This document shows, one piece after another, positions 16,099 to 25,468 of a stretch of 45,387 nucleotides of DNA. The stretch spans positions 1 to 45,387 of the forward strand of contig JACZWL010000026.1 in NCBI GenBank assembly GCA_022572185.1, given 5' to 3'. Source of the DNA: Pseudomonadota bacterium. Lineage in GTDB: Bacteria; Pseudomonadota; Gammaproteobacteria; Steroidobacterales; Woeseiaceae. The notes under the pieces were generated by a model. The model did not search any database and was not told the origin of the DNA. It saw only the letters and a list, made by a program, of their open reading frames with translations. The position numbers and the translations under genes are program-made. How positions within the stretch are numbered: position 1 is the stretch's first letter; every line of letters begins with the position of its first letter.

Positions 16099-16366
16099 AA
16101 GGCGGATAGCAATCCGTGCCTGCCGATTGGACTTGCCGCGGTATCATAGACACACTCGAGCCTCATTTTGAGGCATGTTCAAATGCCTCCGGACTAAGCC
16201 TGCTGAGATGGCTGTGGCGGCAACAATTATTTATCCAGGGCGCCGAATTGCCGGGGCGACAATGTCGCTGTGTAGGAGGGACATCACAGATTCCAGCAGC
16301 AAATCAGCAGACACTATTACTCGCAAGGATGGTCGAGTTAAATATGGTCACGGTCAGGGGGAGCGC

Positions 16367-17614
16367 ATGACGACACATGGGAAGCTTTTCGCTATTGCGG
16401 CTTGGGCCATGATCATCAATGGCTGCGGAGGTGGCGGGAGCAGCGTACCGCCCACTGCTCCTGCCCCACCAACATCGCCTCCGCTGCTCAGCACCGGTCC
16501 GGCGACCTGTACCGGTGGCAGTGCCGGCGATTTTTTCTGTTCCGGTATCTCTCTCCGCAAACGAGTGTCGCTTGAAACGATGGGCGGCACGGCGGGCAAC
16601 GACATCTGGGGCTGGTTTGATATGCAATCGGGTAATGAGTATGCCTTGATGGGCATGACGAACGGCACGGCCTTCCTTGATGTCACAAATCCGGAGAGTC
16701 CGGTCTTCCTCGGACGGCTACCTACGCAAACTGCGGAATCCGCCTGGCGCGACATCAAGGTCTATCAGGATCACGCGTATATCGTCGCAGATGGCGCGGG
16801 TGCGCATGGCATGCAGGTCTTCGATCTGACGCACTTGCGGGGACTGGTGGCGCCTCAGACATTTTCCGCCGATGTTGTGTACGGCGACTTCGGCAGAGCC
16901 CATAACCTTGCGATCAACGAGGAGTCGGGATTCGCCTATGCCGTTGGAACGGATACATGCGGGGGCTTGCACATGATCGACATCAACATACCGATCAATC
17001 CGATGTTTGCAGGCTGTTATTCTCTTTCTGAGACACATGACAGCCAGTGCGTCATATACCAGGGACCGGACGCAGTTCATCTGAATCGCGAGATCTGTGT
17101 GAGCTCTAACGGAAATGACGCAAATCAAGATTTTGTCGAGGTTGTCGATGTCGATGACAAAACTGATCCCGTGCGAATCTCATCAACGGCTTATTCAGAA
17201 GCTAGCTTCGCCCATCAGGGCTGGTTGACCGAGGATCATCGCTTCTTTTTGTTGGGCGATGAGTCCGACGAGTCCAGTTTCAACGTGCCCACACGGACTC
17301 ACGTATTCGACCTGTCAGATCTGGATGCCCCGGTGTATGTGTTCGCTTATGAGGCTGCGAGTGCCGCAATAGATCACAACCTGTACGTACTCGGCAGGCG
17401 TGTATTCCAGGCTAACTACACGTCCGGGTTGCGAGTGCTGGAGTTTGGCGATCTGGCCAACAGAGAATTAATGGAAATCGCTTTCTTCGACACGTTTCCG
17501 GCCAGCGATGCCACTGATTTTTCGGGTGCATGGAGCGTATACCCTTACTTGCCATCCGGGACCATCATTGTCAGTGACAGAAATAACGGGCTGTTCATTC
17601 TTTCGCTCCCGTAG
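16367..17614 (+). CDS. Choice-of-anchor B family lipoprotein
   Basis: The 415-residue product begins MTTHGKLFAIAAWAMIINGC, a lipoprotein signal with Cys20, followed by a Gly/Ser/Pro-rich linker. The rest is the repeated beta-propeller-like pattern of choice-of-anchor B proteins: GNDIWGWFDMQSGNEYALMG, TAFLDVTNPESPVFLGRL, SAWRDIKVYQDHAYIVAD, FGRAHNLAINEESGFAY and AGCYSLSETHDSQCVIYQG. Such proteins sit on the cell surface or are exported; their role is unknown. The open frame extends to 16175, but the ATG at 16367 with GGGGGAG just upstream and the lipobox decide the start. Confidence 0.85.
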   Translation: MTTHGKLFAIAAWAMIINGCGGGGSSVPPTAPAPPTSPPLLSTGPATCTGGSAGDFFCSGISLRKRVSLETMGGTAGNDIWGWFDMQSGNEYALMGMTNGTAFLDVTNPESPVFLGRLPTQTAESAWRDIKVYQDHAYIVADGAGAHGMQVFDLTHLRGLVAPQTFSADVVYGDFGRAHNLAINEESGFAYAVGTDTCGGLHMIDINIPINPMFAGCYSLSETHDSQCVIYQGPDAVHLNREICVSSNGNDANQDFVEVVDVDDKTDPVRISSTAYSEASFAHQGWLTEDHRFFLLGDESDESSFNVPTRTHVFDLSDLDAPVYVFAYEAASAAIDHNLYVLGRRVFQANYTSGLRVLEFGDLANRELMEIAFFDTFPASDATDFSGAWSVYPYLPSGTIIVSDRNNGLFILSLP

Positions 17615-17993
17615 CGAGACTGACCAGCCGCTTCGCTACCGAAAGAGTCCGCTGGAAGATTTCGCCGAGACGCGGCTCTAAATTCATCGGCTCCGCCGCT
17701 GGCGAGCCCTCGTCCGTCAGCCGGGAAGAACGAGCATCCCGCTCCCTGCCGCAGGACCAGTTTCTGCCGGCGTCCTGTGCACCGACGCGCTGCGCGCAAA
17801 AAACACCCAAGCACCTGATTTTGCCACTCAGGGCGGTGCCAGGACCCATCCTCACCTGTTCCTCAGCACACCATCAGGAATTCTTACAAAAACAATTACT
17901 TTTCAATCAGTAACTTACAAGCGTTCATCCCTACATTTGATTCCACGGCAACGGGCCTTGCCGCAACGGCAGAAAGCCAAAACGGAGTCAGAG
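17615..17993. other. Intergenic region before the phospholipase D gene
   Basis: About 379 bases. A small inverted repeat (GTAGCGA at 17612-17618 and TCGCTAC at 17633-17639) overlaps the preceding stop codon and may help termination. The last 120 bases are AT-rich and probably hold the promoter of the next gene. No gene is supported; an open frame on the minus strand (17545-17814) has no clear start. Confidence 0.4.
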
Positions 17994-19553
17994 ATGAACA
18001 GCACAAACCGCAACAAGACATTCGCTCAGGCAGCACTCAAGAGTGCCGCATGCCTGGTGCTTCTGAACACAGTGCTGTCGGGATGTGCCAGCAGCCCTGA
18101 TGCCCGGCAGGCAAGCTTCGTTGATGAATTGGAGATTTACGAGGAAGTCGCAGTTCAAGGCCCGCTTGCGGATCCGCGGCGTATCCGCAGCAGAAAAAGA
18201 GTACGAAAGGCAGCCGGTGCATCGCAAGCCGCCGTTTTGTATGCCCGCTCCATTTACATCGATCCGATTAACCGGCCGGTATCAAATGCGGCGTCACTCG
18301 CCTCTTTCGTTTTGAAGTCAACGACCGGCTTTTTCCGTCGCCTGAGCCTGGACACGATCCAGCTTCCGTCTCTGGAGAACACGGCGATCCCCGATGTCGT
18401 CCATGGCGATGGCATGGATCTCGAGCAGTGGGAGAAAGACCTCGACAAGATCGTCGGCCACAGGAGCTCGACCGGCAAGATCGACTTCCTGGTCGATGGC
18501 GAGCAGTACTTCCCGCGTTTGCTGGAGTCTTTCAGGGATGCGGAGGAGTCGATCAACATACGGACCTACATCTTCGACAACGACGACTTCGCCGTTGAGG
18601 TCGCGGACATTCTCAAAGAAAAATCAAAGGACGTGAAGGTCCGGATCCAGATTGATGCCCTCGGCAACCTGGTGGCAATGCAGGCGGACGCAAAATCTTT
18701 GCCAGCCAGCCACAACGGCCCGCTGTCGATTTCCCGGTACCTGCGCAAGGACTCGAAGGTCAAGGTACGAAATCGCGCGAACCCGTTTCTGTACATGGGA
18801 GATCACACCAAGACCACGATCATCGATAAAAAGATAGCTTTTGTCGGTGGCATGAACATAGGGCGCGAGTATCGCTACGACTGGCACGACCTGATGATGG
18901 AGGTCAGCGGCCCGATCGTTGACCAGCTGCAATACGATTCAGACAAGGCATGGGCCCGGGCCAGCGTATTCGGCGATGCCGCCAATTTCCTGCGTATCCT
19001 GGGCGGCAAAAAGAAGCGTGCCGGTGATGCAGGCTACCCGGTGCGCACTCTCTATACACGTAATTTCGATTCACAGATTCACCGGGCACAGCTTGCCGCC
19101 ATTCGCCGGGCGCAGAGCTACATCCTGATCGAGAACTCTTATTTCGCCGACGACCTGATCACCTATGAGCTGATCAAGGCACGCCGCCGCGGTGTTGACG
19201 TCCGTGTCATTCTGACTGCGGATGGGAATCACGGAACGCTGAATGCCAGCAACCAGGTTGCTATCAACACGCTGCTCGACCACGGCATCCGGGTATTCGC
19301 CTACCCCCGTATGAGCCATGTCAAAGCGGCCGTTTTCGACGGCTGGGCCTGTGTCGGTTCGGCGAACTATGACAAGCTAAGCCTGGAAGTTAACAAGGAG
19401 CTGAATCTCGCCACATCGCATAAGGAAACCGTTGACAGGCTTCTGGACGAGTTGTTCATCCCTGATCTGGAGATGTCGCGGGAAATTACCGAGCACGTCG
19501 ACGTGTCGGTCGCTCAACTCCTGACGGAAAAACTAGTTGACGAGTTGCTGTAA
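17994..19553 (+). CDS. Phospholipase D-family lipoprotein (cardiolipin synthase-like)
   Basis: The 519-residue product has a lipoprotein signal (VLSGC, Cys31) and two PLD domains with HxKxxxxD motifs: HTKTTIIDKKIAFVGGMNIG and HVKAAVFDGWACVGSANYD. PLD enzymes form a covalent phosphohistidine and cleave or transfer phosphodiester groups; cardiolipin synthases and the DUF-type envelope PLDs share this plan. ATG 17994 is preferred, with GGAG seven bases upstream; the open frame reaches 17937. The lipid anchor puts it at the envelope, so a phospholipid substrate is likely, but not proven. Confidence 0.87.
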   Translation: MNSTNRNKTFAQAALKSAACLVLLNTVLSGCASSPDARQASFVDELEIYEEVAVQGPLADPRRIRSRKRVRKAAGASQAAVLYARSIYIDPINRPVSNAASLASFVLKSTTGFFRRLSLDTIQLPSLENTAIPDVVHGDGMDLEQWEKDLDKIVGHRSSTGKIDFLVDGEQYFPRLLESFRDAEESINIRTYIFDNDDFAVEVADILKEKSKDVKVRIQIDALGNLVAMQADAKSLPASHNGPLSISRYLRKDSKVKVRNRANPFLYMGDHTKTTIIDKKIAFVGGMNIGREYRYDWHDLMMEVSGPIVDQLQYDSDKAWARASVFGDAANFLRILGGKKKRAGDAGYPVRTLYTRNFDSQIHRAQLAAIRRAQSYILIENSYFADDLITYELIKARRRGVDVRVILTADGNHGTLNASNQVAINTLLDHGIRVFAYPRMSHVKAAVFDGWACVGSANYDKLSLEVNKELNLATSHKETVDRLLDELFIPDLEMSREITEHVDVSVAQLLTEKLVDELL

Positions 19554-19733
19554 GGGTTAAAGCATCGCCGGAGCCGTGGCCGATCAGGAGCAACTTATGC
19601 GGGCATTCGGGCGCCACCGATAATCAACAGCTTGCCAACGTCCTGCGCAGCCGGAGAAACAGCATTGCCGCGCATTGCATTCACAATCAGGTCCGCGCGG
19701 TCTACAGTACGGGTATAAGAAGAATCACGGCGG

Positions 19734-20150
19734 GTGGACAAGCAAATGGGCTTATCAATAGGCATTGCGACGCTTCTAATCCTCGCGCTTGTCTTTTTCT
19801 TTTTTCGGTCTAAACGGCCAGCACCCGATAAGCGACCAGCCGCCAGGAGACCTGTAGACCCAAGCGCAACAGGCGAATTTCACGCCGTATCGCTCAAGTT
19901 CGCCTCGAGCGCCTGCGCTGCCGCCAAAAGCCTGGAAGGCAAACGGTTTCTTTCAAGCGCGGCGCCACGAATTCCACTCCCTGATTGCGACGTGCTGGAC
20001 TGCAAGTGCCGCTTTATACACCACAAAGACCGCCGTGATGGCGATGACCGAAGAGATCCTTACGCGCCCAGCATTACCGGACGGACCGGGTCGTTCCAAA
20101 AGGAACGGCGAAAACGGCGGGAGCGAAGAGAAGACTCCGACCCGCTATGA
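19734..20150 (+). CDS. Small membrane-anchored protein with Cys/His/Arg motif
   Basis: The 138-residue product has one membrane segment near the N terminus (about 8-25) and a basic, polar cytoplasmic part. The interesting part is DCDVLDCKCRFIHHKDRRDG then DDRRDPY: a CxxxxCxCxFxHHxDRRxxxDRR pattern that would suit metal binding. A second RRKRRERRED run follows. I have no name for it. The start is GTG at 19734 or ATG at 19746; neither has a strong ribosome binding site, although GGTGG precedes the ATG by eight bases. Confidence 0.65.
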   Translation: MDKQMGLSIGIATLLILALVFFFFRSKRPAPDKRPAARRPVDPSATGEFHAVSLKFASSACAAAKSLEGKRFLSSAAPRIPLPDCDVLDCKCRFIHHKDRRDGDDRRDPYAPSITGRTGSFQKERRKRRERREDSDPL

Positions 20151-20172
20151 ATCCCGATCGCCGACGAGCCGG

Positions 20173-20805
20173 CTAATAGCCGAAGTTTGCAACTGACGCC
20201 TGATAGTTTGCGAGCTGCTCCTCGTGCCGCGCGCGATCGTCAACGAGGATCAGAATCTCCGTTTCAAGCTGGCCGTTACGCTCAGACAGGTCTTTCAGGT
20301 CCGCCAGCAGCAAGATCCGATCTTGCACCGTCGTCTCTGTGGCGATCAAGAGAGCTTCCTTTTCGCGGATCAGGTCTTGATTACGTTCCAACTCCCGCCG
20401 ATTGGCGTTGATCTGATAGGTTGCGGAATTGACGTTGGCCTGCAATTCATGAAGGTGATACCCGGCGCGATATGCGTCGAGGAACTCGACTTCCATTTCG
20501 GCGGAGCAGACTCCGTTGTAGTGGCCGCCTCTCGCACCTAGATTATAGCCGCGCGATGGCTGACAAAAATCCCGCAGTCCTTCCTCGCGCCCGGCCCGGT
20601 ATGCCTGCAGGTCGGGTGTGACGCCATGCTTCGCACACGCCTTGCGATGTTCCCCAAGACGCTCGGCACCGTAGCCCCTGGAACCATCTTCAAAACCGAT
20701 CATTTGCCAATCGCTGGTCACGCACTCGTCACCACTCATCGTGGCGCAGCCGCCAAGGCTCAAAAGTACGGTAACTGTAAGAATTCCTGCCCATTTGCTA
20801 ACCAT
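20173..20805 (-). CDS. DUF2799-type lipoprotein
   Basis: The 210-residue product has a lipobox LSLGGC (Cys20) and the DUF2799 pattern: CVTSDWQMIGFEDGSRGYGA, then RRKAC-like EHRKACAKHGVTPDLQAY, GREEGLRDFCQPSRGYNLG and a Cys-containing NGVCSAEMEVEFLDAYRAG. After residue about 120 a long coiled-coil-like helix follows (ELERNQDLIREKEALLIA), which is longer than in the minimal family. Outer membrane location is likely. Function unknown. Convergent with the gene to its left, separated from the next by 240 bases. Confidence 0.82.
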   Translation of the reverse strand: MVSKWAGILTVTVLLSLGGCATMSGDECVTSDWQMIGFEDGSRGYGAERLGEHRKACAKHGVTPDLQAYRAGREEGLRDFCQPSRGYNLGARGGHYNGVCSAEMEVEFLDAYRAGYHLHELQANVNSATYQINANRRELERNQDLIREKEALLIATETTVQDRILLLADLKDLSERNGQLETEILILVDDRARHEEQLANYQASVANFGY

Positions 20806-21044
20806 GTCATGCCCCGTAATTAAAGATCTGGAGTCAAAAAATCACTGTGCCGTGACCGTAGCAGGCCTATCACGCGAGCGGCTGTGACAGTATTCACAAA
20901 TCAACCGCAGAGTGCCGGGACAGGCCAGATACATAGGCCCCGCCGCCATTCAAAAGACCTTCAATGTGATCTGTGTCACAGGGGACGAGACGCCCCGCCA
21001 TGCTAACCTGCGCTATTCGGAATCTGCCGTCAGGACACGCCTGT

Positions 21045-21917
21045 ATGAATCCAGAGGCTTTAAGTGGCGCAGCGTCGATCGCGCTGCTTAGCACCATTGT
21101 GTTTTTGCTGCTTGCAAAATCGTGCCAGGCCATCGCCAGATTCGTCGGCAGCACAAGCCGCTTCCCGGCCAGCATCATGCATGAGCCAGCGCAGCGATTT
21201 CGGGACGAGATGGATCATCTCACACGCCGCCTTCATGTGTATCTGACATCTGCGCTCGTTTTTGTCGTTGTTTTTGCGGTTAGCTATTTCCTCAGGCCCG
21301 GAGCACTTTTCAGCACCCTGCCAACCTGGCAATTGGCGATAATACTCGCGGTCTTGTCCGTTGTTTCGCTATACGAGGCTTACCGATTTGTCACTGTGCT
21401 GCTGGCCAGACGCCGAGCTGCCTTCCTGCGTGATGCCAATATCGCCGCCGGCCATGAATTACAGAAACTCACGGCTAACCGGAACCGTATATTTCACGAC
21501 GTGCCCTGTGGCACCGGCATTATCGATAACGTCATCGTCGGTTCCCACGGCATCTATACCGTAAACATCGTTGCCCGCAGAACGCGCAAAGACAACACCG
21601 TCCGTCTGACCGGCGACACCCTCGAATTTGCTCCCGGCAATTATTCTTTGCCGCTCGGCGAGTTTGCGCAACGCGCGCAGCAATTGGCGCGCGAGCTCCG
21701 GAAAGTCCTGAAGCATGACGTGCGCGTTCGCTCCGTCGTTGCAGTGCCCGGATGGGAAATCGACTCACAGTCAAGTGACGAGCATCTGATCGTCAACGAA
21801 CGCAATCTTGCAATGCTGCGTGGTTGGAAAGACCAGAATGATTACCTGTTGAACGAAGAGGTCGAGAAGCTTCAGAAACTGTTGGCCGCTCGCTGTATGC
21901 GGTTCGGCAAAAAATAA
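21045..21917 (+). CDS. Membrane protein with a NERD-like domain, active site altered
   Basis: The 290-residue product has three membrane segments (about 9-27, 66-83, 96-120), then a domain with the shape of the nuclease-related domain: AAGHELQKL, RIFHDVPCGTGIIDNVIVG and SHGIYTVNIVARRTRKDN. In NERD proteins the strand after the Asp reads IExK; here it is VNIVAR (about 173-178), so the Glu and Lys needed for cleavage are missing, while Asp161 is kept. It is probably not a nuclease but may keep the fold. ATG 21045 is chosen because CAGGA lies about nine bases upstream; the open frame begins at 20973. Confidence 0.65.
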   Translation: MNPEALSGAASIALLSTIVFLLLAKSCQAIARFVGSTSRFPASIMHEPAQRFRDEMDHLTRRLHVYLTSALVFVVVFAVSYFLRPGALFSTLPTWQLAIILAVLSVVSLYEAYRFVTVLLARRRAAFLRDANIAAGHELQKLTANRNRIFHDVPCGTGIIDNVIVGSHGIYTVNIVARRTRKDNTVRLTGDTLEFAPGNYSLPLGEFAQRAQQLARELRKVLKHDVRVRSVVAVPGWEIDSQSSDEHLIVNERNLAMLRGWKDQNDYLLNEEVEKLQKLLAARCMRFGKK

Positions 21918-21993
21918 CGCCGTTTTCTTCCTGTCGGCATTAGTCGTGCAGGCGCTCCTGTGCGTCGTGCCAACTGTCGTGCTACCGGTTTCC

Positions 21994-22159
21994 AGCAGGC
22001 TGCTGAAAAACCCTGTTATTCGGTCGCCTGCTGGCCGGTACAGGGATGTACCGTCATTTTCGCTGGTTGCAAGCCATTGAAAATGTAAGCGATCCGAAAA
22101 TAGCTCTTTTCGGATCGCGTGGTTGAATAAGTCATGGATGACTTTTTCAACATTCTGCT
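21994..22159. repeat. MITE-like element, 166 bp, with terminal inverted repeats
   Basis: AGCAGGCTGCTGAAAAA (21994-22010) matches the reverse complement of the right end (22143-22159, TTTTTCAACATTCTGCT) at 14 of 17 positions. Inside are a perfect 12-bp hairpin (22089-22100 with 22107-22118) and a second 14-bp stem (22122-22135 with 22138-22151, one mismatch). No coding frame is present. The right end holds the last bases of the hydrolase gene, including part of its stop codon. No clear target duplication is seen. Confidence 0.65.
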
Positions 22160-22958
22160 AGTGATAAAAGAGCTTGCGCAGCCCGCTAATTTCAAACGGT
22201 GCCCATTCGCCTTCCGCCTGTCTCAAGCGATCGGCGAGTGCGAAAAATACCGTCGGATTGAATCCCATGCCGAAGTGACTCATGTTGATTCCAATATTTT
22301 CGACGTTTTCGCCGGGCGGAACTTTTGCAATCTTCCATGAAACAATGGCATCGGTTTTACTGTAAATCGCTGTAACCGGCACGTCAGGTATCGGCTCATG
22401 AAGTTTATCGATGCGTCTTCGAATATCCTGATCCTGCAGACTCATGCCCGATACGAATTCGTACAAACGCCAGACATTTGTCGCGACCGGATCGCCTACC
22501 GGGCTACCGAGGGTAATTACGGTGCGGACGAACTGTGGATTCCGGCGCGCCATTTCCCTTGCGAATAGCCCGCCGAGACTCCAGCCAACGAGACTGATCT
22601 TGCCGCCGGTCTCCTCGAACAACAGTTCGAGGCGCTCATCGAGAAGTTTTTCGAGGTCACGCTGCCATGTCAGTCCGACGTTTCTGCCGAGTTCCCAGCG
22701 TTGAGCGTCGTATCCCCAGCGCCTCATATACTGGCGCATTACTCGCATGGACCTGTCAGTGGCCAGAAAACCGGGCAATGTCATTACCGCATGCCCGTCG
22801 CCGGGTGCCAGGCTGCTCAACAATGGATGCATCGGGATGAGTGCAGTCGCCTCGGTCAGTGCCCGGGGCGCTTCCAACAAGGTCAGCAACCATGATGGCG
22901 GACTGACGTCGTCCACCTTTGTTGCCCTGCCCGGCCGCTGGTCGCGAGACTTGTGCAT
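22158..22958 (-). CDS. Alpha/beta hydrolase (esterase/lipase-like)
   Basis: The 266-residue product has the nucleophile elbow LVGWSLGGLFAREMA (Ser127), then YSKTDAIVSW for the Asp and MSHFGMGFNP for the His. It has no signal peptide. Substrate is unknown; the small size fits esterases or lipases. The stop codon lies in the right terminal repeat of the MITE-like element, so its last residues (LRKLFYH) are partly encoded by the element. The original C terminus may have been different. Confidence 0.83.
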   Translation of the reverse strand: MHKSRDQRPGRATKVDDVSPPSWLLTLLEAPRALTEATALIPMHPLLSSLAPGDGHAVMTLPGFLATDRSMRVMRQYMRRWGYDAQRWELGRNVGLTWQRDLEKLLDERLELLFEETGGKISLVGWSLGGLFAREMARRNPQFVRTVITLGSPVGDPVATNVWRLYEFVSGMSLQDQDIRRRIDKLHEPIPDVPVTAIYSKTDAIVSWKIAKVPPGENVENIGINMSHFGMGFNPTVFFALADRLRQAEGEWAPFEISGLRKLFYH

Positions 22959-23100
22959 GTCTGACTATACCCGATTCACTGCAATAGAGATAAATGACTA
23001 TGTAGCATTTTTAATAGAATTCAATAAGTTATGGTAATAATCTCAACAAGATCTCCAGTTTGCTTCGCGCTCCCCGTGAATCCGCCTGCAAACCCGGGCT

Positions 23101-23646
23101 TCAGACAGCAGCGGCCGTTCGGCCGGCCGCTTCCAGCCGTTCCGCCGCATCCTTGAATTGCGCCTGCGCCTTGTGCAGATACGCGGAAGCCTCGGCCTCG
23201 TAGTCATCTGCGGCTGCCGACCACACGCGGTTCACGTAGCGCTCGCCTGCCGCGAAATCGCTCATGATATCGGCATACGTCTGCAGCCCATACAAGTGCA
23301 CCATACTTTCGCGTGCATCGGCAAAGCGGCGCAGGTCATCGCGAAGCTTGTCGTCAATCGCGTTGCGCAAAGCAGTTGTCGATATCGATGCCGAGTCGCT
23401 TATGATTTGCTCAAGGTCCCGGACGATATTGCTCAGAGACTCGCTGAGCTCTGCTCGATTTGCCGTCAGCACACTCTCGGAACGGGCGTCACCCCGAGTC
23501 AGTTTCTTGATAATCAAAACGCCGATAATCGCGACGCTGGCCGCCGGTACGAACAAGTTCCAGTTCGTCATCTGCGTATCGAGCGCCGTTGAATATGCCG
23601 CCACCAGAAAACCACCGATCAGTAACAGATAGCTCATTAGTTTCAC
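23101..23646 (-). CDS. Hypothetical membrane protein with a coiled-coil tail
   Basis: The 181-residue product has two membrane segments (about 5-22 and 31-47) followed by a long alpha-helical, probably coiled-coil part (LTANRAELSESLSNIVRDLE, ISTTALRNAIDDKLRDDLRR). The start is GTG at 23646, with GGGAGA about five bases upstream; ATG 23637 is an alternative. I do not recognise it. It follows the OPT transporter by 62 bases on the same strand and may be co-transcribed with it. Confidence 0.7.
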   Translation of the reverse strand: MKLMSYLLLIGGFLVAAYSTALDTQMTNWNLFVPAASVAIIGVLIIKKLTRGDARSESVLTANRAELSESLSNIVRDLEQIISDSASISTTALRNAIDDKLRDDLRRFADARESMVHLYGLQTYADIMSDFAAGERYVNRVWSAAADDYEAEASAYLHKAQAQFKDAAERLEAAGRTAAAV

Positions 23647-23708
23647 AGCGGTCTCCCGATTCGGTGGCAAAGCGTCCTGGGATCTGTTTTCTTCATCGTT
23701 TTCGATTC

Positions 23709-25424
23709 CTAGGCCGCCGATAACACGTATTTGATGGCATAGCCGACACCGATGAGCGCTTCACCAACGATGAGCCCGGCAGCAATGGGAATACCGACGC
23801 CCTCGCTCCATGACTCGCCCTTGTAACGGTCGGCAAGTTCACGGCAAAGTGTACCGAGTGAATAGGTCAGCACAATATTGAACGGCAGATAAAAACCGAG
23901 GCCGACGGTAATACCGAGACCGCCGATCACTGCCGACAGCAATCCACCCAATACTGCCCCTGCGGCATATTTCTGCGTCGGCACATCACCCCCCAGAATG
24001 CCTTCAACCATGCTTGCCAGAGCCTGTCCCTGCGGTGCCGGCAGTCGTTCACTGCCCAATGTGAACGCTTCGTGAAGAACGAATATAAGACCGATCACGA
24101 CGATGGGGCCGAGCCATGCGCCGATAAACTGCCCCATTTGCTGCATGCGTGGCGACGCCCCGACCAGATAACCTGTTTTCAGATCGAGCATCAGGTCAGT
24201 CGCTTGCGACATCGCAACACTGGTGGCAGCACCGACCATGATTGCTGCGACTATCGAATCACCGCGTTCCATGCCGTGTGTCATGATGATGAGCAGCGTG
24301 ATGCCGATCAGCGTCATTCCTGATAAAGGAGACCAGTTCGTGCGGCCAATCGCCTCCGAAAGAATGATGCCGGACATCCAGATCCAGAGCGTACCGAGCA
24401 CTGCCATGCCTATGCCGCGAATAAGGCCGACTGACTCAACGGATGTCACGGCGATGATCGCCAGCACGATTGCGGCCCCGATAATCGCGATGTAAAGAAG
24501 CTTGATCGGCATCTCATCGGAAGACGCGGCCGAGTCGATCCGCGACGCGTTTTGCATCGATTTCACGGCGCTGATGATCAAAGGCAGGGCGAGCGCAACA
24601 CCCATCACCGCGCCGCCAATCAGCATGCCGATGCCGAGTGGCCGGTAAAGCATCAGACGCAGCTGCCCCGGATCGCTGATGGCTGCGCCCATCTGATCGA
24701 GCGGAAAACTACCGGTCGCCGCCAGCAACGGCGACAGGAACCAGTAGGCAACAAACCCGCCGATGATGAACGCGACACCGCCACGTCCGGCAATGAATCC
24801 CGTGCCGATCGTCAGGAGCGAGATGTACCAAACGCCGTTCATGTAATCCGGCAATCCGATTACGGCACCCAGGTTCCAGTTACTGACATCGGTTTGCTGA
24901 GAAATGATATGTACGATCGCACTGGCAGCGGCGGCGGTCAGCAGAATAATGGCTTTCCGCACACCGGCACCCGGAGACTTCAGGATCGTTGCCACCGCTA
25001 CGCCGCCCGGATAGGTCAGTCGCTCGAAGTCGATCATGTGCTTGCGGAGCGGAATAATAAAGGCAATGCCGAGAAATGCGCCGGCTATGCATCCGAAAGT
25101 CAGAATGACCGGATCAAACTTGTCCCCGTAACCCAGGATAAATATTGCCGGCACAGAAAACATCATGCCGGACGACGCACCATTCACGCCACTGGCAATC
25201 GTTTGAACGATATTGTTCTCGATGATGCTCTTGCGCCGTAGCATCCCCCGTAGGATTCCGAAGCCAAGGATGGCGGCAAGCTCTGATCCCTCGATCGAGA
25301 AACCTAAAATCAATGCGGCATAACCAATCGAGATCGCGATAATTACGCCGAGAAACCAACCGACGATGACGGCAGTCCATGTAAGTTCGGGGTATGCTCT
25401 GTCAGCTACTGCATTCGACGACAT
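23709..25424 (-). CDS. OPT-family oligopeptide (or metal-chelate) transporter
   Basis: OPT proteins are proton-coupled importers of oligopeptides or metal chelates. The 571-residue product has about 14 membrane segments and typical stretches SELAAILGFGILRGMLRRKS, ASGVNGASSGMMFSVPAIF, LTYPGGVAVATILKSPG and GLGITVGLGFYLPFN. The N-terminal residues are polar and there is no signal peptide. It is followed by a hypothetical membrane gene and preceded by a patatin-like gene on the same strand. Substrate cannot be told from the sequence. Confidence 0.92.
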   Translation of the reverse strand: MSSNAVADRAYPELTWTAVIVGWFLGVIIAISIGYAALILGFSIEGSELAAILGFGILRGMLRRKSIIENNIVQTIASGVNGASSGMMFSVPAIFILGYGDKFDPVILTFGCIAGAFLGIAFIIPLRKHMIDFERLTYPGGVAVATILKSPGAGVRKAIILLTAAAASAIVHIISQQTDVSNWNLGAVIGLPDYMNGVWYISLLTIGTGFIAGRGGVAFIIGGFVAYWFLSPLLAATGSFPLDQMGAAISDPGQLRLMLYRPLGIGMLIGGAVMGVALALPLIISAVKSMQNASRIDSAASSDEMPIKLLYIAIIGAAIVLAIIAVTSVESVGLIRGIGMAVLGTLWIWMSGIILSEAIGRTNWSPLSGMTLIGITLLIIMTHGMERGDSIVAAIMVGAATSVAMSQATDLMLDLKTGYLVGASPRMQQMGQFIGAWLGPIVVIGLIFVLHEAFTLGSERLPAPQGQALASMVEGILGGDVPTQKYAAGAVLGGLLSAVIGGLGITVGLGFYLPFNIVLTYSLGTLCRELADRYKGESWSEGVGIPIAAGLIVGEALIGVGYAIKYVLSAA

Positions 25425-25468
25425 TTATTCTTGATTCTTTCTTGTCCGGCGATGTGCGACGAAGACTA

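Noticed and set aside
24552-25241. Long plus-strand frame (229 codons) across the OPT gene
   Set aside because: It is antisense to a clear membrane transporter with strong family motifs; the Arg/His/Asp/Asn-rich composition is what the reverse of such a gene gives.
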